Made by a program: the position numbers and the translations under genes. Under the pieces are notes generated by a model. The model was given only the letters and a program-made list of their open reading frames with translations, was not told the origin of the DNA and ran no database searches. Positions 1-7,584 of a stretch of 32,417 nt of DNA are shown piece after piece (the first letter of the stretch is position 1; every line of letters starts with the position of its first letter). Source of the DNA: Rathayibacter sp. SD072 (lineage in GTDB: Bacteria; Actinomycetota; Actinomycetes; Actinomycetales; Microbacteriaceae); the NCBI RefSeq assembly GCF_017355185.1, contig NZ_JADILJ010000042.1:1-32417 (forward strand), written 5' to 3'.

Positions 1-1
1 C

Positions 2-394
2 ACCGCCCTCGCGCGGTACGCCGGCCGCTCGAGCGGAGCGACGGGGCTCGGCGCGCAGTCCGGAGCGGTCTGGTCGACGCTCGCCGAACTGCGCGCCTCG
101 GCCCCGCTCCGCCTCGGCGAGCTCGCCGAGCGCGTGCGGGTGACGCAGCCCACGATGACCGGGCTGATCGCCCGGCTCGACGAGGCCGGCTGGATCCGCC
201 GCGTGCACGACGAGAGCGACGGCCGCGCCTGGCTCATCGAGGCCACCGACGCGGGCCTCACCGCCCTCGGCGAGCACCGCCTCCGCCTCGACTCCGCCCT
301 GGCGCCCCTGTTCGCGGACCTCGACGACGACGACCGGCGCGTGCTCGAGCGCGCCGCCGCCCTCGTCGAGGAGCGCGTGCGGCGCATCTCCTGA
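2..394 (+). CDS. MarR-family transcriptional regulator (5' truncated by window start)
   Basis: The frame is open from base 2 to the TGA at 392-394, so the true start lies before the window and about 130 codons are visible. The translation has the winged-helix core of the MarR family: a helix rich in Leu/Ala (LGELAERVRV), the recognition-helix segment TQPTMTGLIARLDEAG, and the wing with the basic/acidic pattern HDESDGRAWL. The C-terminal helices form the dimerisation part in this family. It lies 24 nt upstream of an MFS transporter on the same strand, the usual arrangement of a ligand-responsive repressor and the efflux pump it controls. An in-frame ATG at 158-160 and GTGs at 134 and 143 are internal, because conserved family sequence continues upstream of them. 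Confidence 0.9.
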   Translation, partial: TALARYAGRSSGATGLGAQSGAVWSTLAELRASAPLRLGELAERVRVTQPTMTGLIARLDEAGWIRRVHDESDGRAWLIEATDAGLTALGEHRLRLDSALAPLFADLDDDDRRVLERAAALVEERVRRIS

Positions 395-418
395 CCCTGA
401 CTCCCGAAAGGCATCCCC

Positions 419-1654
419 GTGTCCACTCCCGCCCACTCCCCCGCCGGCGGCTCGATCCTCCGGCAGCCGCTCGCCGTCTGGGCCGTGGCCTTCGCGGCCG
501 TCATCGCCTTCATGGGCATCGGCCTGGTCGATCCGATCCTCCCGGCGATCGCCGAGAGCCTCGAGGCCACCCCGACCGAGACGTCGCTGCTGTTCACCAG
601 CTACCTCGTCATCACCGGCGTCGTGATGTTCTTCACCAGCTGGCTCTCGAGCCGCATCGGCGCCAAGAAGACGCTGATGATCGGGCTCGTGCTCATCGTC
701 GTGTTCGCCGCGCTGGCAGGCACGGCCGGCAGCGTCGAGGGCGTCATCGGCTTCCGCGCGGGCTGGGGCTTCGGCAACGCGCTCTTCATCTCGACCGCGC
801 TCTCGACCATCGTCGGAGCGGCGAGCGGAGGCAGCTCCGCCGCGATCGTGCTCTACGAGGCCGCGCTGGGCGTCGGCATCGCGATCGGCCCCCTGCTGGG
901 CGGCCTGCTCGGCAGCGTCTCGTGGCGCGGGCCGTTCTTCGGCACCGCGGTGCTGATGGCCGTCGGCTTCATCGCGATCGCGACGCTCCTGCGCGAGGAC
1001 GGACCCCGGCCGACCCCGACTCCGCTCTCGGCACCGTTCACGGCCCTCGCGGTCCCCGCGATCCGGACGCTCGCGGGTGCCGCGCTCTTCTACAACATCG
1101 GCTTCTTCGTGCTGCTCGCCTACACGCCCTACCCGCTGGGGCTGGACGAGATGGGCCTGGGCTTCACGTTCTTCGGCTGGGGCCTGGGAGTCGCGATCAC
1201 CTCGGTCTTCGCCGCTCCGCTGCTCACCGCCCGCCTGCCGCGCACCGTCGTGCTGCGCTCGGTGCTGGTGCTGCTGGCCCTCGACCTCGTCGCCGGCGGC
1301 CTCGCGATCTCGTCGCGCGTGGGCCTGATCGTCTGCATCATCGTCGGCGGGCTCCTGCTCGGCGTCGTCAACACGGTGCTCACGGAGTGCGTGATGGAGG
1401 CCACCGACCTGCCGCGCTCGGTCGCCTCCTCCGCGTACTCCGGCGTGCGGTTCCTGGGCGGGGCGATCGCCCCGCCCGCCGCCTCGGCCCTCGCCGCCGC
1501 GATCTCGCCGGCGTTCCCGATGTACGCCGCCGCCGGCGCCGTGCTCGTCGCCGCGCTGATCGTGCTGCTCGGCCGCCGGACGCTCGCCCGGGCGGACGCC
1601 CACGGCGCGGAGCCGGAGCTCGTCGAGGCGCAGGCGATCGCCCTCGGCGAGTAG
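419..1654 (+). CDS. MFS transporter, probable drug efflux
   Basis: A 411-residue protein with about 12 hydrophobic segments, the normal size of a major facilitator. After TM2 the loop SSRIGAKKTL (about residues 78-87) matches the MFS motif A position. The N-terminal segment GIGLVDPILPAI and the following TSLLFTSYLVITG resemble proton-driven multidrug exporters. The GTG at 419 is chosen because a purine-rich GAAAGG lies 8 nt upstream and hydrophobic sequence starts soon after. The gene follows the MarR regulator by 24 nt and is probably in its operon. Substrate cannot be told from sequence. The C-terminal tail (about 20 residues) is acidic and cytoplasmic. It converges on the SDR gene across a long hairpin. 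Confidence 0.9.
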   Translation: MSTPAHSPAGGSILRQPLAVWAVAFAAVIAFMGIGLVDPILPAIAESLEATPTETSLLFTSYLVITGVVMFFTSWLSSRIGAKKTLMIGLVLIVVFAALAGTAGSVEGVIGFRAGWGFGNALFISTALSTIVGAASGGSSAAIVLYEAALGVGIAIGPLLGGLLGSVSWRGPFFGTAVLMAVGFIAIATLLREDGPRPTPTPLSAPFTALAVPAIRTLAGAALFYNIGFFVLLAYTPYPLGLDEMGLGFTFFGWGLGVAITSVFAAPLLTARLPRTVVLRSVLVLLALDLVAGGLAISSRVGLIVCIIVGGLLLGVVNTVLTECVMEATDLPRSVASSAYSGVRFLGGAIAPPAASALAAAISPAFPMYAAAGAVLVAALIVLLGRRTLARADAHGAEPELVEAQAIALGE

Positions 1655-1660
1655 CCGATC

Positions 1661-1724
1661 GAACGTCGGCCAGGAGCGGTCATCAGCCGCCCTCGTGCGC
1701 GAGGACCGCTCCTGGCTGACGTTC
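1661..1724. terminator. Bidirectional hairpin between convergent genes
   Basis: Arms 1661-1681 and 1704-1724 are complementary over 21 bp with one G-T wobble (G1668), separated by a 22-nt loop. The element lies between the stop of the MFS gene (1652-1654) and the stop of the SDR gene (1733-1735), so it can serve both. No clear T-tract follows on either side. The base of the stem, GAACGTC(A/G)GCC, recurs in the hairpin at 5868-5938. Confidence 0.75.
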
Positions 1725-1732
1725 TGCAGACC

Positions 1733-2440
1733 TCAGGCGCCCGCGAGCTGGGGATAGACCGCCTCGAGGGGGGCCGTCAGGCCGGACTTGACCTGGCGGC
1801 TCGTCTCGTCGGCGAGGACCTCGAAGGCGCCCGACTCGAGTCCGTCGAAGGTCTGGCCGACGACGTCGACGGGGCTCGCCTTGGGCCCCTCGGCGCCCGC
1901 CGCCATCGGGGTGTCGACGTAGCCGACGTGCAGCCCCAGCACGTGCACGCCCTGCGGAGCCAGCTCCAGGCGGAGCGAGTTCGTCGCCGACCACAGAGCC
2001 GCCTTCGAGGCGCTGTAGCCGCCGGCCACCGCGAACCAGCTGAGGGCCGAGTGCACGTCGATGATCGCCGCGCCCGAGGCCTCGGACAGCCGCGGCGCGA
2101 ACGCCTTCGCCAGCAGCACGGGAGCGAAGAAGTTCGTCTCCATCACATCGCGCAGCTCCTGGGTCGAGAGCGCGAGCAGGCTGTAGCTCGCTCCGGAGAC
2201 ACCCGCATTGTTGACCAGCACTGTCACGTCGGGAGCCGCCTCGACGGCCGCGGCGACCGACTCCGCGTCGTTCACGTCGAGCACGAGCGGCACGATGCGC
2301 TCGTCGCCCCACTCCTTCGGGCGGCGGGCGGCGGCGTAGACCTTGGCCGCGCCGCGCGCGAGGGCCTGAGCGACGAACTCGGATCCGAGCCCTCCGTTCG
2401 CTCCGGTGACGAGGACGACGGCTCCGTGGAGTGATGGCAT
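1733..2440 (-). CDS. SDR-family NAD(P)-dependent oxidoreductase
   Basis: A 235-residue classical-type short-chain dehydrogenase/reductase. Visible motifs are the Rossmann glycine motif TGANGGLG (residues 12-19), NNAG (77-80), and the catalytic YSASK (Tyr142, Lys146), with Ser131 as the likely active-site serine. An Arg pair after beta-2 (AAARRP, 39-40) hints at NADPH use. The length is the family norm. The ATG at 2438-2440 follows a GGGAGCTTCC purine stretch. The gene is divergent from an HxlR regulator with a 125-nt shared intergenic region holding a 25-bp dyad, so it is very probably the regulator's target. The substrate is unknown. Confidence 0.92.
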   Translation of the reverse strand: MPSLHGAVVLVTGANGGLGSEFVAQALARGAAKVYAAARRPKEWGDERIVPLVLDVNDAESVAAAVEAAPDVTVLVNNAGVSGASYSLLALSTQELRDVMETNFFAPVLLAKAFAPRLSEASGAAIIDVHSALSWFAVAGGYSASKAALWSATNSLRLELAPQGVHVLGLHVGYVDTPMAAGAEGPKASPVDVVGQTFDGLESGAFEVLADETSRQVKSGLTAPLEAVYPQLAGA

Positions 2441-2504
2441 GGTGGAAGCTCCCGATTCTGCGGGTCGCGGTGATCACGACCTCTGCAGGTGGCAACATCG
2501 GAGC

Positions 2505-2529
2505 AGTGGGTTGGAATTCCCAACTCACT
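2505..2529. promoter_or_regulatory. Candidate HxlR operator (25-bp dyad)
   Basis: The sequence AGTGGGTTGG-AATTC-CCAACTCACT is an inverted repeat with 9 of 10 arm positions matching. It lies between the divergent SDR and HxlR genes, 37 nt before the HxlR start. HxlR-family regulators bind such dyads next to a divergent oxidoreductase gene. No convincing -35/-10 pair could be fixed. Confidence 0.5.
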
Positions 2530-2565
2530 CGACGAGGTGCGGAGACGCGCCGGAGTGGAGATCCC

Positions 2566-3009
2566 GTGAGCGCCGACGGCATCACTCCCCGGGCCTGCCC
2601 CATCGCCGCCGGACTCGAGGTGCTCGGCGAGCGCTGGAGCCTGCTGGTGCTGCGCGAGATCGCGTTCGGCGAGCACCGCTTCGACCGCATCCGGGCCTTC
2701 ACCGGCGCGCCGCGGGACGTCCTCACGGCGCGGCTGCGCACCCTCGAGGGGCACGGGGTGATCGAGCGCGTCGCCTACTCCGAGCGGCCGCCCCGCTTCG
2801 AGTACCGCTTCACCGAGGCCGGGCGCGACGCCGTGCCCGTGCTGATCGCCCTCGCCTCCTGGGGCGAGCGCTGGGCGCGCGGGCCGTCGGCCGTGCAGCC
2901 GTACCGGCACCGCTGCGGCGCCCGCCTGGATCCCGTGCTGCACTGCGCGGAGTGCGGCGAGCGGATGGACGCCGACTCGGTGTCGCTCGCGGGCGACGCC
3001 ACCGGCTGA
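2566..3009 (+). CDS. HxlR-family transcriptional regulator
   Basis: A 147-residue winged-helix regulator. The N-terminal part carries the HxlR signature CPIAAGLEVLGERWSLLVLR with the conserved Cys11, followed by FDRI and PRDVLTARLRTLEGHGVIER (recognition helix) and a wing ending in EYRFTEAG. GTG 2566 is preferred: GGAG lies 5 nt upstream and the product then starts just before the conserved Cys. A frame extension to 2431 would overlap the SDR start and has no family sequence. The C-terminus has Cys residues spaced as HRC...HCAEC, a possible small metal site seen in some relatives. The conserved Cys suggests redox or electrophile sensing, which is inferred from the family. Confidence 0.92.
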   Translation: MSADGITPRACPIAAGLEVLGERWSLLVLREIAFGEHRFDRIRAFTGAPRDVLTARLRTLEGHGVIERVAYSERPPRFEYRFTEAGRDAVPVLIALASWGERWARGPSAVQPYRHRCGARLDPVLHCAECGERMDADSVSLAGDATG

Positions 3010-3029
3010 GGCCCGCGCTGCCGGAGGCC

Positions 3030-3473
3030 CTAGGGCGCCACCTCGAACATCCGGGGCCGCAGCGCCGCCGTCCGCGGATCCGCCGCGCACGCCCGCAGCG
3101 CCGCCGCGAGCACTCCGGGAGCGGGATGCGCGTCGCGGACGTACACATCCGCTCCCGCCGGAGTGAACGGCGTGCGGGCGAACCGGGTGAGCGCCCAGCC
3201 CGCCGCCTCGTCGGCCGCGACGAACGACCAGCGGCTGCGCGCGAGCAGCGTCAGCGGCTCGACGCCGCGCCAGCGGAAGCCGTCGGGATCGTCGGGATCG
3301 GGGGCGTCCAGACCGACGACGTGCCGCGTCGAGCGCCGGCCGCGCCAGCTGACGACGTCGGCGATCTCGCCGCTCGGCAGCGGCGCGTAGGTGATCGCGA
3401 CCCCCTCCCTCCCCCGCCACAGCGGCAGGCTCGAGCCACGCACGAACCAGGTCCCCGACGCCAGTCCTCTCAC
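3030..3473 (-). CDS. Hypothetical protein, lipocalin-like candidate
   Basis: A 147-residue protein with no signal peptide or membrane segment. It begins with a GTG at 3471-3473 inside the TGA of poxB (GTGA, 4-nt overlap), so it is translationally coupled to poxB. The sequence alternates short beta-type stretches (GTWFVRGSSLPLW, GEIADVVSWRG, LLARSRWSFVAAD) with an opening G-x-W. This pattern resembles small lipocalin-like beta-barrels, but it is only a shape-based suggestion. The C-terminal half (about 95-147) is more helical. Function is not recognised. The tight overlap with poxB suggests a shared role in the same metabolic setting. Confidence 0.65.
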   Translation of the reverse strand: MRGLASGTWFVRGSSLPLWRGREGVAITYAPLPSGEIADVVSWRGRRSTRHVVGLDAPDPDDPDGFRWRGVEPLTLLARSRWSFVAADEAAGWALTRFARTPFTPAGADVYVRDAHPAPGVLAAALRACAADPRTAALRPRMFEVAP

Positions 3474-5221
3474 GGCAGCGCGTGCTTCACGTTGGAGCGC
3501 GCGAGGGCGATCGCCTCGCCGGCTCCGCCGTTCATCACGATCTTCGACATCGCCAGCGCGAAGCCCTTCACCTGGGCGCCGGTGACGGTCGGCGGCAGCG
3601 ACAGGGCGAGCGGATCCGTCACCACGTCCACGAGCACGGGCCCGTCCTCGGCGAGCGCCTCGCGCAGCGCTCCCTCGACGTCCTCCGGATCCTCGACCCG
3701 GATGCCGCGGATGCCGATCGCCTCGGCCACCTTCGCGTAGTCGACCATCGGCACGTCGACCGCGAAGTCCGGGAAGCCGTCCACCAGCATCTCGACCTTC
3801 ACCAGCCCGAGCGTGGAGTTGTTGAAGACCACGATCGTGACCGGGAGCCGGTACGCGGCCACCGTCACGAGCTCGCCCATCAGCATCGAGAGCCCGCCGT
3901 CGCCGCTGAGCGAGACGACCTGGCGCCCGGGGTGCGAGAGCTGGGCGCCGACTGCCTGCGGCAGCGCGTTGGCCATCGAGCCGTGCAGGTACGAGCCGAT
4001 CAGGCGGCGGCGGCCGTTGGGAGTGATGTACCGCGCCTGCCAGACGTTGCCCATGCCGGTGTCGGCGGTGACGATCGCGTCCTCCGAGAGCAGTCCGTCG
4101 AGCGTCGAGGCGACGAGCTCGGGGTGGATCGGTCGGCGCTTCTCGACCTCCGTGTACTTCCCGACGACCCCGGTGACGAGCTTCTCGTGCTTCTTCAGCG
4201 TCTTCTCGAGGAACCGGTGGCTCTTGCGCTGCACGAGCGGAGTGAGGGCGCGCAGGGTCGCGCCGACGTCCCCGTGCACGGGGTGCGCGACGCTGACCCG
4301 GCGGCCGAGCTTGGACGCGTCGGTGTCGACCTGCGCGATCACGACCTCGGACGCGTCGGGCAGGAACTGCTCATAGGGGAAGTCGGTGCCCAGCAGGATC
4401 AGCAGGTCGGCGTCGTGGATGCCCGCGTGCGCGGCTCCGTAGCCCAGGAGGCCCGTCATGCCGACGTCGAACGGGTTGTCGTACTGGATCCACTCCTTGC
4501 CGCGGAGGCTGTGCCCGACGGGCGCTCCGACGAGCTCGGCGAAGGCGACGACCTCGTCGTGCGCGTTCCGCACGCCGGCACCGGCGAAGATCGCGACCGT
4601 CTTCGCGGAGTCGATCGCGGCGGCGAGCGCCCGCACGTCGCCGTCGTCCGGCACGAGCACCGCCGGCGCGGGCAGCACGAACGCGGGGAACTCCCCCACG
4701 GCCTCGAACTCGGCCACGTCGCCGGGCAGGGTGACGACGGCCACGCCTCCCAGCGCGACCGCGCTGCGCATCGCGGCGTTCACGACGCGGGGGGCCTGCG
4801 CCGCGGTCGAGACCAGCTCGCAGTAGTTCGAGCACTCGACGAACAACCGGTCGGGGTGCGTCTCCTGGAAGTACGACGAGCCGATCTCGCCGCTCGGGAT
4901 GTGGCTGGCGATGGCCAGCACCGGGGCACCGGAGCGGTGCGCGTCGTACAGGCCGTTGATGAGGTGCAGGTTGCCCGGTCCGCAGCTGCCCGCGCAGACG
5001 GCCAGCCTCCCGGTCAGCTGGGCCTCGGCGCCCGCGGCGAAGGCCGCGGCCTCCTCGTTGCGCACGTGGATCCAGTCGATCCCTCCCTTCGCCGAGCCGC
5101 CGCTTCTGCGCACCGCGTCGACGATCGGATTGAGGGAGTCCCCGACGATGCCGTAGATCCGGGAGACCCCGGCGTCGATGAGCTGGGCGATGAGCTGGTC
5201 CGCGACCGTCTTCTGAGCCAT
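3470..5221 (-). CDS. poxB: Pyruvate oxidase / pyruvate:quinone oxidoreductase (ThDP-dependent)
   Basis: A 583-residue ThDP enzyme of the PoxB type that oxidatively decarboxylates pyruvate to acetate and CO2, passing electrons to membrane quinone. The PYR domain contains the catalytic Glu in NEEAAAFAAG (about 55-64) and GSCGPGNLHLINGLYDAHR. The central FAD domain spans about 185-330. The PP domain has the ThDP/Mg motif GDGG (440-443) with the downstream NN pair (467-468). The C-terminus resembles the E. coli PoxB lipid-binding tail in position. The ATG at 5219-5221 is taken because family sequence (QLIDAGVSRIYGIVGDS) starts right after it, though AGGAGGAG lies a rather long 12 nt upstream. Other ThDP carboligases are less likely given the tail and length. 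Confidence 0.92.
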   Translation of the reverse strand: MAQKTVADQLIAQLIDAGVSRIYGIVGDSLNPIVDAVRRSGGSAKGGIDWIHVRNEEAAAFAAGAEAQLTGRLAVCAGSCGPGNLHLINGLYDAHRSGAPVLAIASHIPSGEIGSSYFQETHPDRLFVECSNYCELVSTAAQAPRVVNAAMRSAVALGGVAVVTLPGDVAEFEAVGEFPAFVLPAPAVLVPDDGDVRALAAAIDSAKTVAIFAGAGVRNAHDEVVAFAELVGAPVGHSLRGKEWIQYDNPFDVGMTGLLGYGAAHAGIHDADLLILLGTDFPYEQFLPDASEVVIAQVDTDASKLGRRVSVAHPVHGDVGATLRALTPLVQRKSHRFLEKTLKKHEKLVTGVVGKYTEVEKRRPIHPELVASTLDGLLSEDAIVTADTGMGNVWQARYITPNGRRRLIGSYLHGSMANALPQAVGAQLSHPGRQVVSLSGDGGLSMLMGELVTVAAYRLPVTIVVFNNSTLGLVKVEMLVDGFPDFAVDVPMVDYAKVAEAIGIRGIRVEDPEDVEGALREALAEDGPVLVDVVTDPLALSLPPTVTGAQVKGFALAMSKIVMNGGAGEAIALARSNVKHALP

Positions 5222-5291
5222 GCCCCCATTCGACTCCTCCTGCCTGGACGTCGCCTCCCGCATCCCCCTGCAGTCGGAGTCGCCAGAGCCC

Positions 5292-5297
5292 TAGGTT
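5292..5297 (+). promoter_or_regulatory. Putative -10 box (TAGGTT) for the lipoprotein gene
   Basis: TAGGTT fits the actinobacterial TANNNT -10 pattern and lies 56 nt before the ATG at 5354. The expected -35 position reads TGCAGT, a weak match. Confidence 0.35.
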
Positions 5298-5353
5298 GGG
5301 GGAGTCCGCTGTCCCGCGGGCGCGACGCGCCCCCGCAGAACCAGGAGTCCTCC

Positions 5354-5860
5354 ATGAACCGCCGCCGTTCCTCCCTCGTCCTGGTCGCGGCAGCGGCCCT
5401 CGCGCTCGGCCTGGGCGGCTGCTCGGGCCTGAACAGCCTCGCCGGCGGCGAGACCCGCGACGAGACGTCGGGGGAGATCACCGAGGGCGGCACCACCGAC
5501 GTCTTCCAGCTGCGCGTCGGCGACTGCCTGAACGACGAGCTGACGGAGGAGGCGACGGAGGTCACCGACGTGCCCACCGTGCCGTGCACCGACCCGCACA
5601 GCTACGAGGTCTTCCAGAACATCACGATGGCCGAGGCCGACGAGTACCCGGGCGAGGACGCGACCACGCAGCAGGCCGAGGACGGCTGCCTCGCCGCCTA
5701 CGACGCCTTCGTCGGGCTGACCTACCAGGAGTCGAAGTACGACTTCAGCTACTACTACCCCACCTCCGAGAGCTGGGGCGGCGGAGACCGCACGATCAAC
5801 TGCCTGATCACCGACCCCGAGGGCCTCACGACGGGCAGCCTCGCGGGCGTCGCGGCCTGA
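5354..5860 (+). CDS. Secreted lipoprotein with septum-formation-type domain
   Basis: A 168-residue lipoprotein. Residues 1-23 form an RRR-positive, Ala/Leu-rich signal peptide ending in the lipobox LGGC, so the mature protein would be lipid-anchored outside the membrane. After an acidic, Gly/Thr-rich linker the domain starts with FQLRVGDCLND and continues with VPCTDPHSYEVF, a later Cys (DGCLAAYDAF) and NCLI. This Cys pattern is that of the actinobacterial Septum_form family (disulphide-linked). ATG 5354 has CAGGAGTCC just upstream. The gene is divergent from poxB and ends in a strong hairpin. The family name comes from an annotated association with septation; the biochemical role is unknown. 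Confidence 0.85.
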   Translation: MNRRRSSLVLVAAAALALGLGGCSGLNSLAGGETRDETSGEITEGGTTDVFQLRVGDCLNDELTEEATEVTDVPTVPCTDPHSYEVFQNITMAEADEYPGEDATTQQAEDGCLAAYDAFVGLTYQESKYDFSYYYPTSESWGGGDRTINCLITDPEGLTTGSLAGVAA

Positions 5861-5867
5861 TTGGCGC

Positions 5868-5938
5868 GCAGAACGTCGGCTGACGAGGGGGTCTCCCGGC
5901 CGTCAGCGGAGAGACCCCCGTCTCAGCCGACGTTCTGC
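5868..5938. terminator. Long bidirectional hairpin overlapping the MFS stop
   Basis: Arms 5868-5895 and 5911-5938 pair over 16 bp, then a 3-nt mismatch, then 9 bp, with a 15-nt loop. The element separates the convergent lipoprotein (stop 5858-5860) and MFS gene (stop 5923-5925). The right arm encodes the last residues (QNVG) and stop of the MFS protein. The outer stem sequence GCAGAACGTCGGC matches the hairpin at 1661-1730. Confidence 0.8.
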
Positions 5939-7095
5939 GGCACGGACGCCTGGTCGGGCCGAGGGAAGGCCCGGAGCAGCGCTCCCGAGACGATCCAGAT
6001 CGACGCCATCCCGATCACGAGCCAGCCCGCATCGAGGCCGGAGGCCGCGCCCGCCAGGGTCGCCCCCACCGCGGCGGCGGCCGCCCGGAGCCCCGCGCCG
6101 ATCGTGAACACCTGCGAGCGCACGGCCGCCGGGCTCTCCTGATCGCGCAGCAGCAGCATCGCCGCGTTGGCCGGTGCGGTGAAGACGCCGGCGACCGCGA
6201 ACGCGACGATCACGACGACGATGCCCAGGTCCGGTGCGGCGAGCAGCAGCGCGGCGCCGGTCGCGGCGAATCCCGCGCCCATCACCCACGACGGCGGGCG
6301 CCGCGTCCAGCGGCGGGCGGCCACCGCGACGGCGCCCAGGAGGCCGCCGACCGCGAAGGCCGTCAGGATCCAGGCGGCGCCGGCCGTCGTGCCCAGCCGC
6401 TCGATCGAGAGGGCGATGGCGGCCACACCGGCGGCGCCTCCTCCGATCTGGCTCAGGGTGCCCGAGAGGGTGACGACCGCGATCGGACGGTGCCGGACGA
6501 GATGGGTGATCCCCGCGGCGATCGTGCGGCGGACGCCGACGGTCGGAGCCGGTCGCGCGTCCATCCGCAGCGCCAGCGAGCCGAGCACGCCGATGAGGGC
6601 GAGGGCGGCCATCACGAGCATCGCGGCCCGCGCGTCGGCGACGGCGATGGCGAGGCCGGCGAGCGCCGGTCCGCCGATCGACGCCACGTTGTACGAGAGC
6701 GAGTCCTGCGCGTAAGCGCGGCGCGCGTCCGGGATCGCACTGGTGACGAAGCTCGACATGCCGCCCATCGAGACCGGGGTCGAGAGCCCGGCGAGCACGA
6801 GGAGCACGGCGATGAGCACGGTGGGCACGTCGCCGAGGAACGCCGCGACCGAGAACGCCGCGGCGGTCGCGATCGCGGAGGCCACCAGCAGGCGGCGCGG
6901 ATGCCGCACCCGGTCGAGGACCGTGCCGACCAGCGGCGCCGCGACGACGCTCGGGAACAGCGCCGCGCCGGTCAGCAGACCGCCGAGCGCGACGTCGTCG
7001 AGCCGCTCGACGGCGAGGACGGGGAGGGCGACCACCATGCCCGCGCTCGCGAGGCGGAGGGGGATCGACGCGGCCAGGTAGGTGAACGCGCTCAT
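5923..7095 (-). CDS. MFS transporter
   Basis: A 390-residue membrane protein with about 12 hydrophobic helices in two halves, joined by a basic loop around residues 185-200 (LRMDARPAPTVGVRRT). The loop after TM2 reads GTVLDRVRHPRRLL (57-70), the MFS motif A region in degenerate form. The proline/glycine pattern of TM5 (SYNVASIGGPALAGL) resembles the motif C region of exporters, so efflux is likelier than uptake. ATG 7093-7095 is the first start. Its last codons lie in the terminator arm. Divergent from the small membrane gene at 7200. No regulator gene adjoins it and the substrate is unknown. Confidence 0.88.
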   Translation of the reverse strand: MSAFTYLAASIPLRLASAGMVVALPVLAVERLDDVALGGLLTGAALFPSVVAAPLVGTVLDRVRHPRRLLVASAIATAAAFSVAAFLGDVPTVLIAVLLVLAGLSTPVSMGGMSSFVTSAIPDARRAYAQDSLSYNVASIGGPALAGLAIAVADARAAMLVMAALALIGVLGSLALRMDARPAPTVGVRRTIAAGITHLVRHRPIAVVTLSGTLSQIGGGAAGVAAIALSIERLGTTAGAAWILTAFAVGGLLGAVAVAARRWTRRPPSWVMGAGFAATGAALLLAAPDLGIVVVIVAFAVAGVFTAPANAAMLLLRDQESPAAVRSQVFTIGAGLRAAAAAVGATLAGAASGLDAGWLVIGMASIWIVSGALLRAFPRPDQASVPQNVG

Positions 7096-7152
7096 GCGAC
7101 TCGAGGGGACATCGACTCGATTTTCCCACGGGCGCGGGGGCGACGGTGACGG

Positions 7153-7158
7153 TAGCGT
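7153..7158 (+). promoter_or_regulatory. Putative -10 box (TAGCGT)
   Basis: TAGCGT lies 41 nt before the ATG at 7200 in a divergent intergenic region and fits TANNNT. The same hexamer precedes the genes at 11717 and 23566. No clear -35 is visible. Confidence 0.35.
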
Positions 7159-7199
7159 CGGAGGGCCGGGCCACGCCCCGGCACGACGGGGGACGAGCC

Positions 7200-7547
7200 A
7201 TGAGCACGACGAGCGCGCTGACCCGCACGAGCGGCCCCGCGCCCCGCAGCACCACCCGGGCCGTCCTGCTGGGGCTGCTCGCGATGATCGTCGTCCCGGT
7301 CGCGATCGCCGTCGCGACGAACTCCTGGTCGGCCCCCGGTCCCGCCGACCACGTGCGGATGGCGCTCGGCTCGGTCGTCGGCCTGTGCGTCTCGGTGGTC
7401 GGCGCCTGGTGGCTGGCGTTCGACCGGCGCAGGGCCGCCGCTCCGGGAGCCACCTGGTTCTGGGGGATCGCCTGCCTGGTCACCCTCGGCGCGGTGTCGT
7501 CGATCGGAGCGGTCGCGGACCGGCTCACCGCGCTGATCGCGGGCTGA
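7200..7547 (+). CDS. Small hypothetical membrane protein
   Basis: A 115-residue protein with three predicted membrane segments: about 20-40 (VLLGLLAMIVVPVAIAVAT), 52-73 (MALGSVVGLCVSVVGAWWLAF) and 85-108 (WFWGIACLVTLGAVSSIGAV). The N-terminus is Ser/Thr-rich and cytoplasmic by the positive-inside rule, with basic residues (DRRR) after the second helix. The ATG at 7200-7202 follows GGGGGACGAG; the reading frame upstream is open but has no start with better support. I do not recognise a family. It is a single-gene unit between two divergent/convergent neighbours. Confidence 0.7.
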   Translation: MSTTSALTRTSGPAPRSTTRAVLLGLLAMIVVPVAIAVATNSWSAPGPADHVRMALGSVVGLCVSVVGAWWLAFDRRRAAAPGATWFWGIACLVTLGAVSSIGAVADRLTALIAG

Positions 7548-7584
7548 GCCCGTCAGGCGGTCATCCCGTCAGACCGTCGGCACG

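Noticed and set aside
3027-3036. Palindrome GCCCTAGGGC at the convergent end of the HxlR and lipocalin-like genes.
   Set aside because: No loop, so not a terminator; ten-base palindromes are expected by chance and it simply contains the stop codon.
3482-5860. Continuous plus-strand frame from 3482 leading into the lipoprotein.
   Set aside because: It is antisense to poxB up to 5221; only the part from ATG 5354 with its signal peptide is real.
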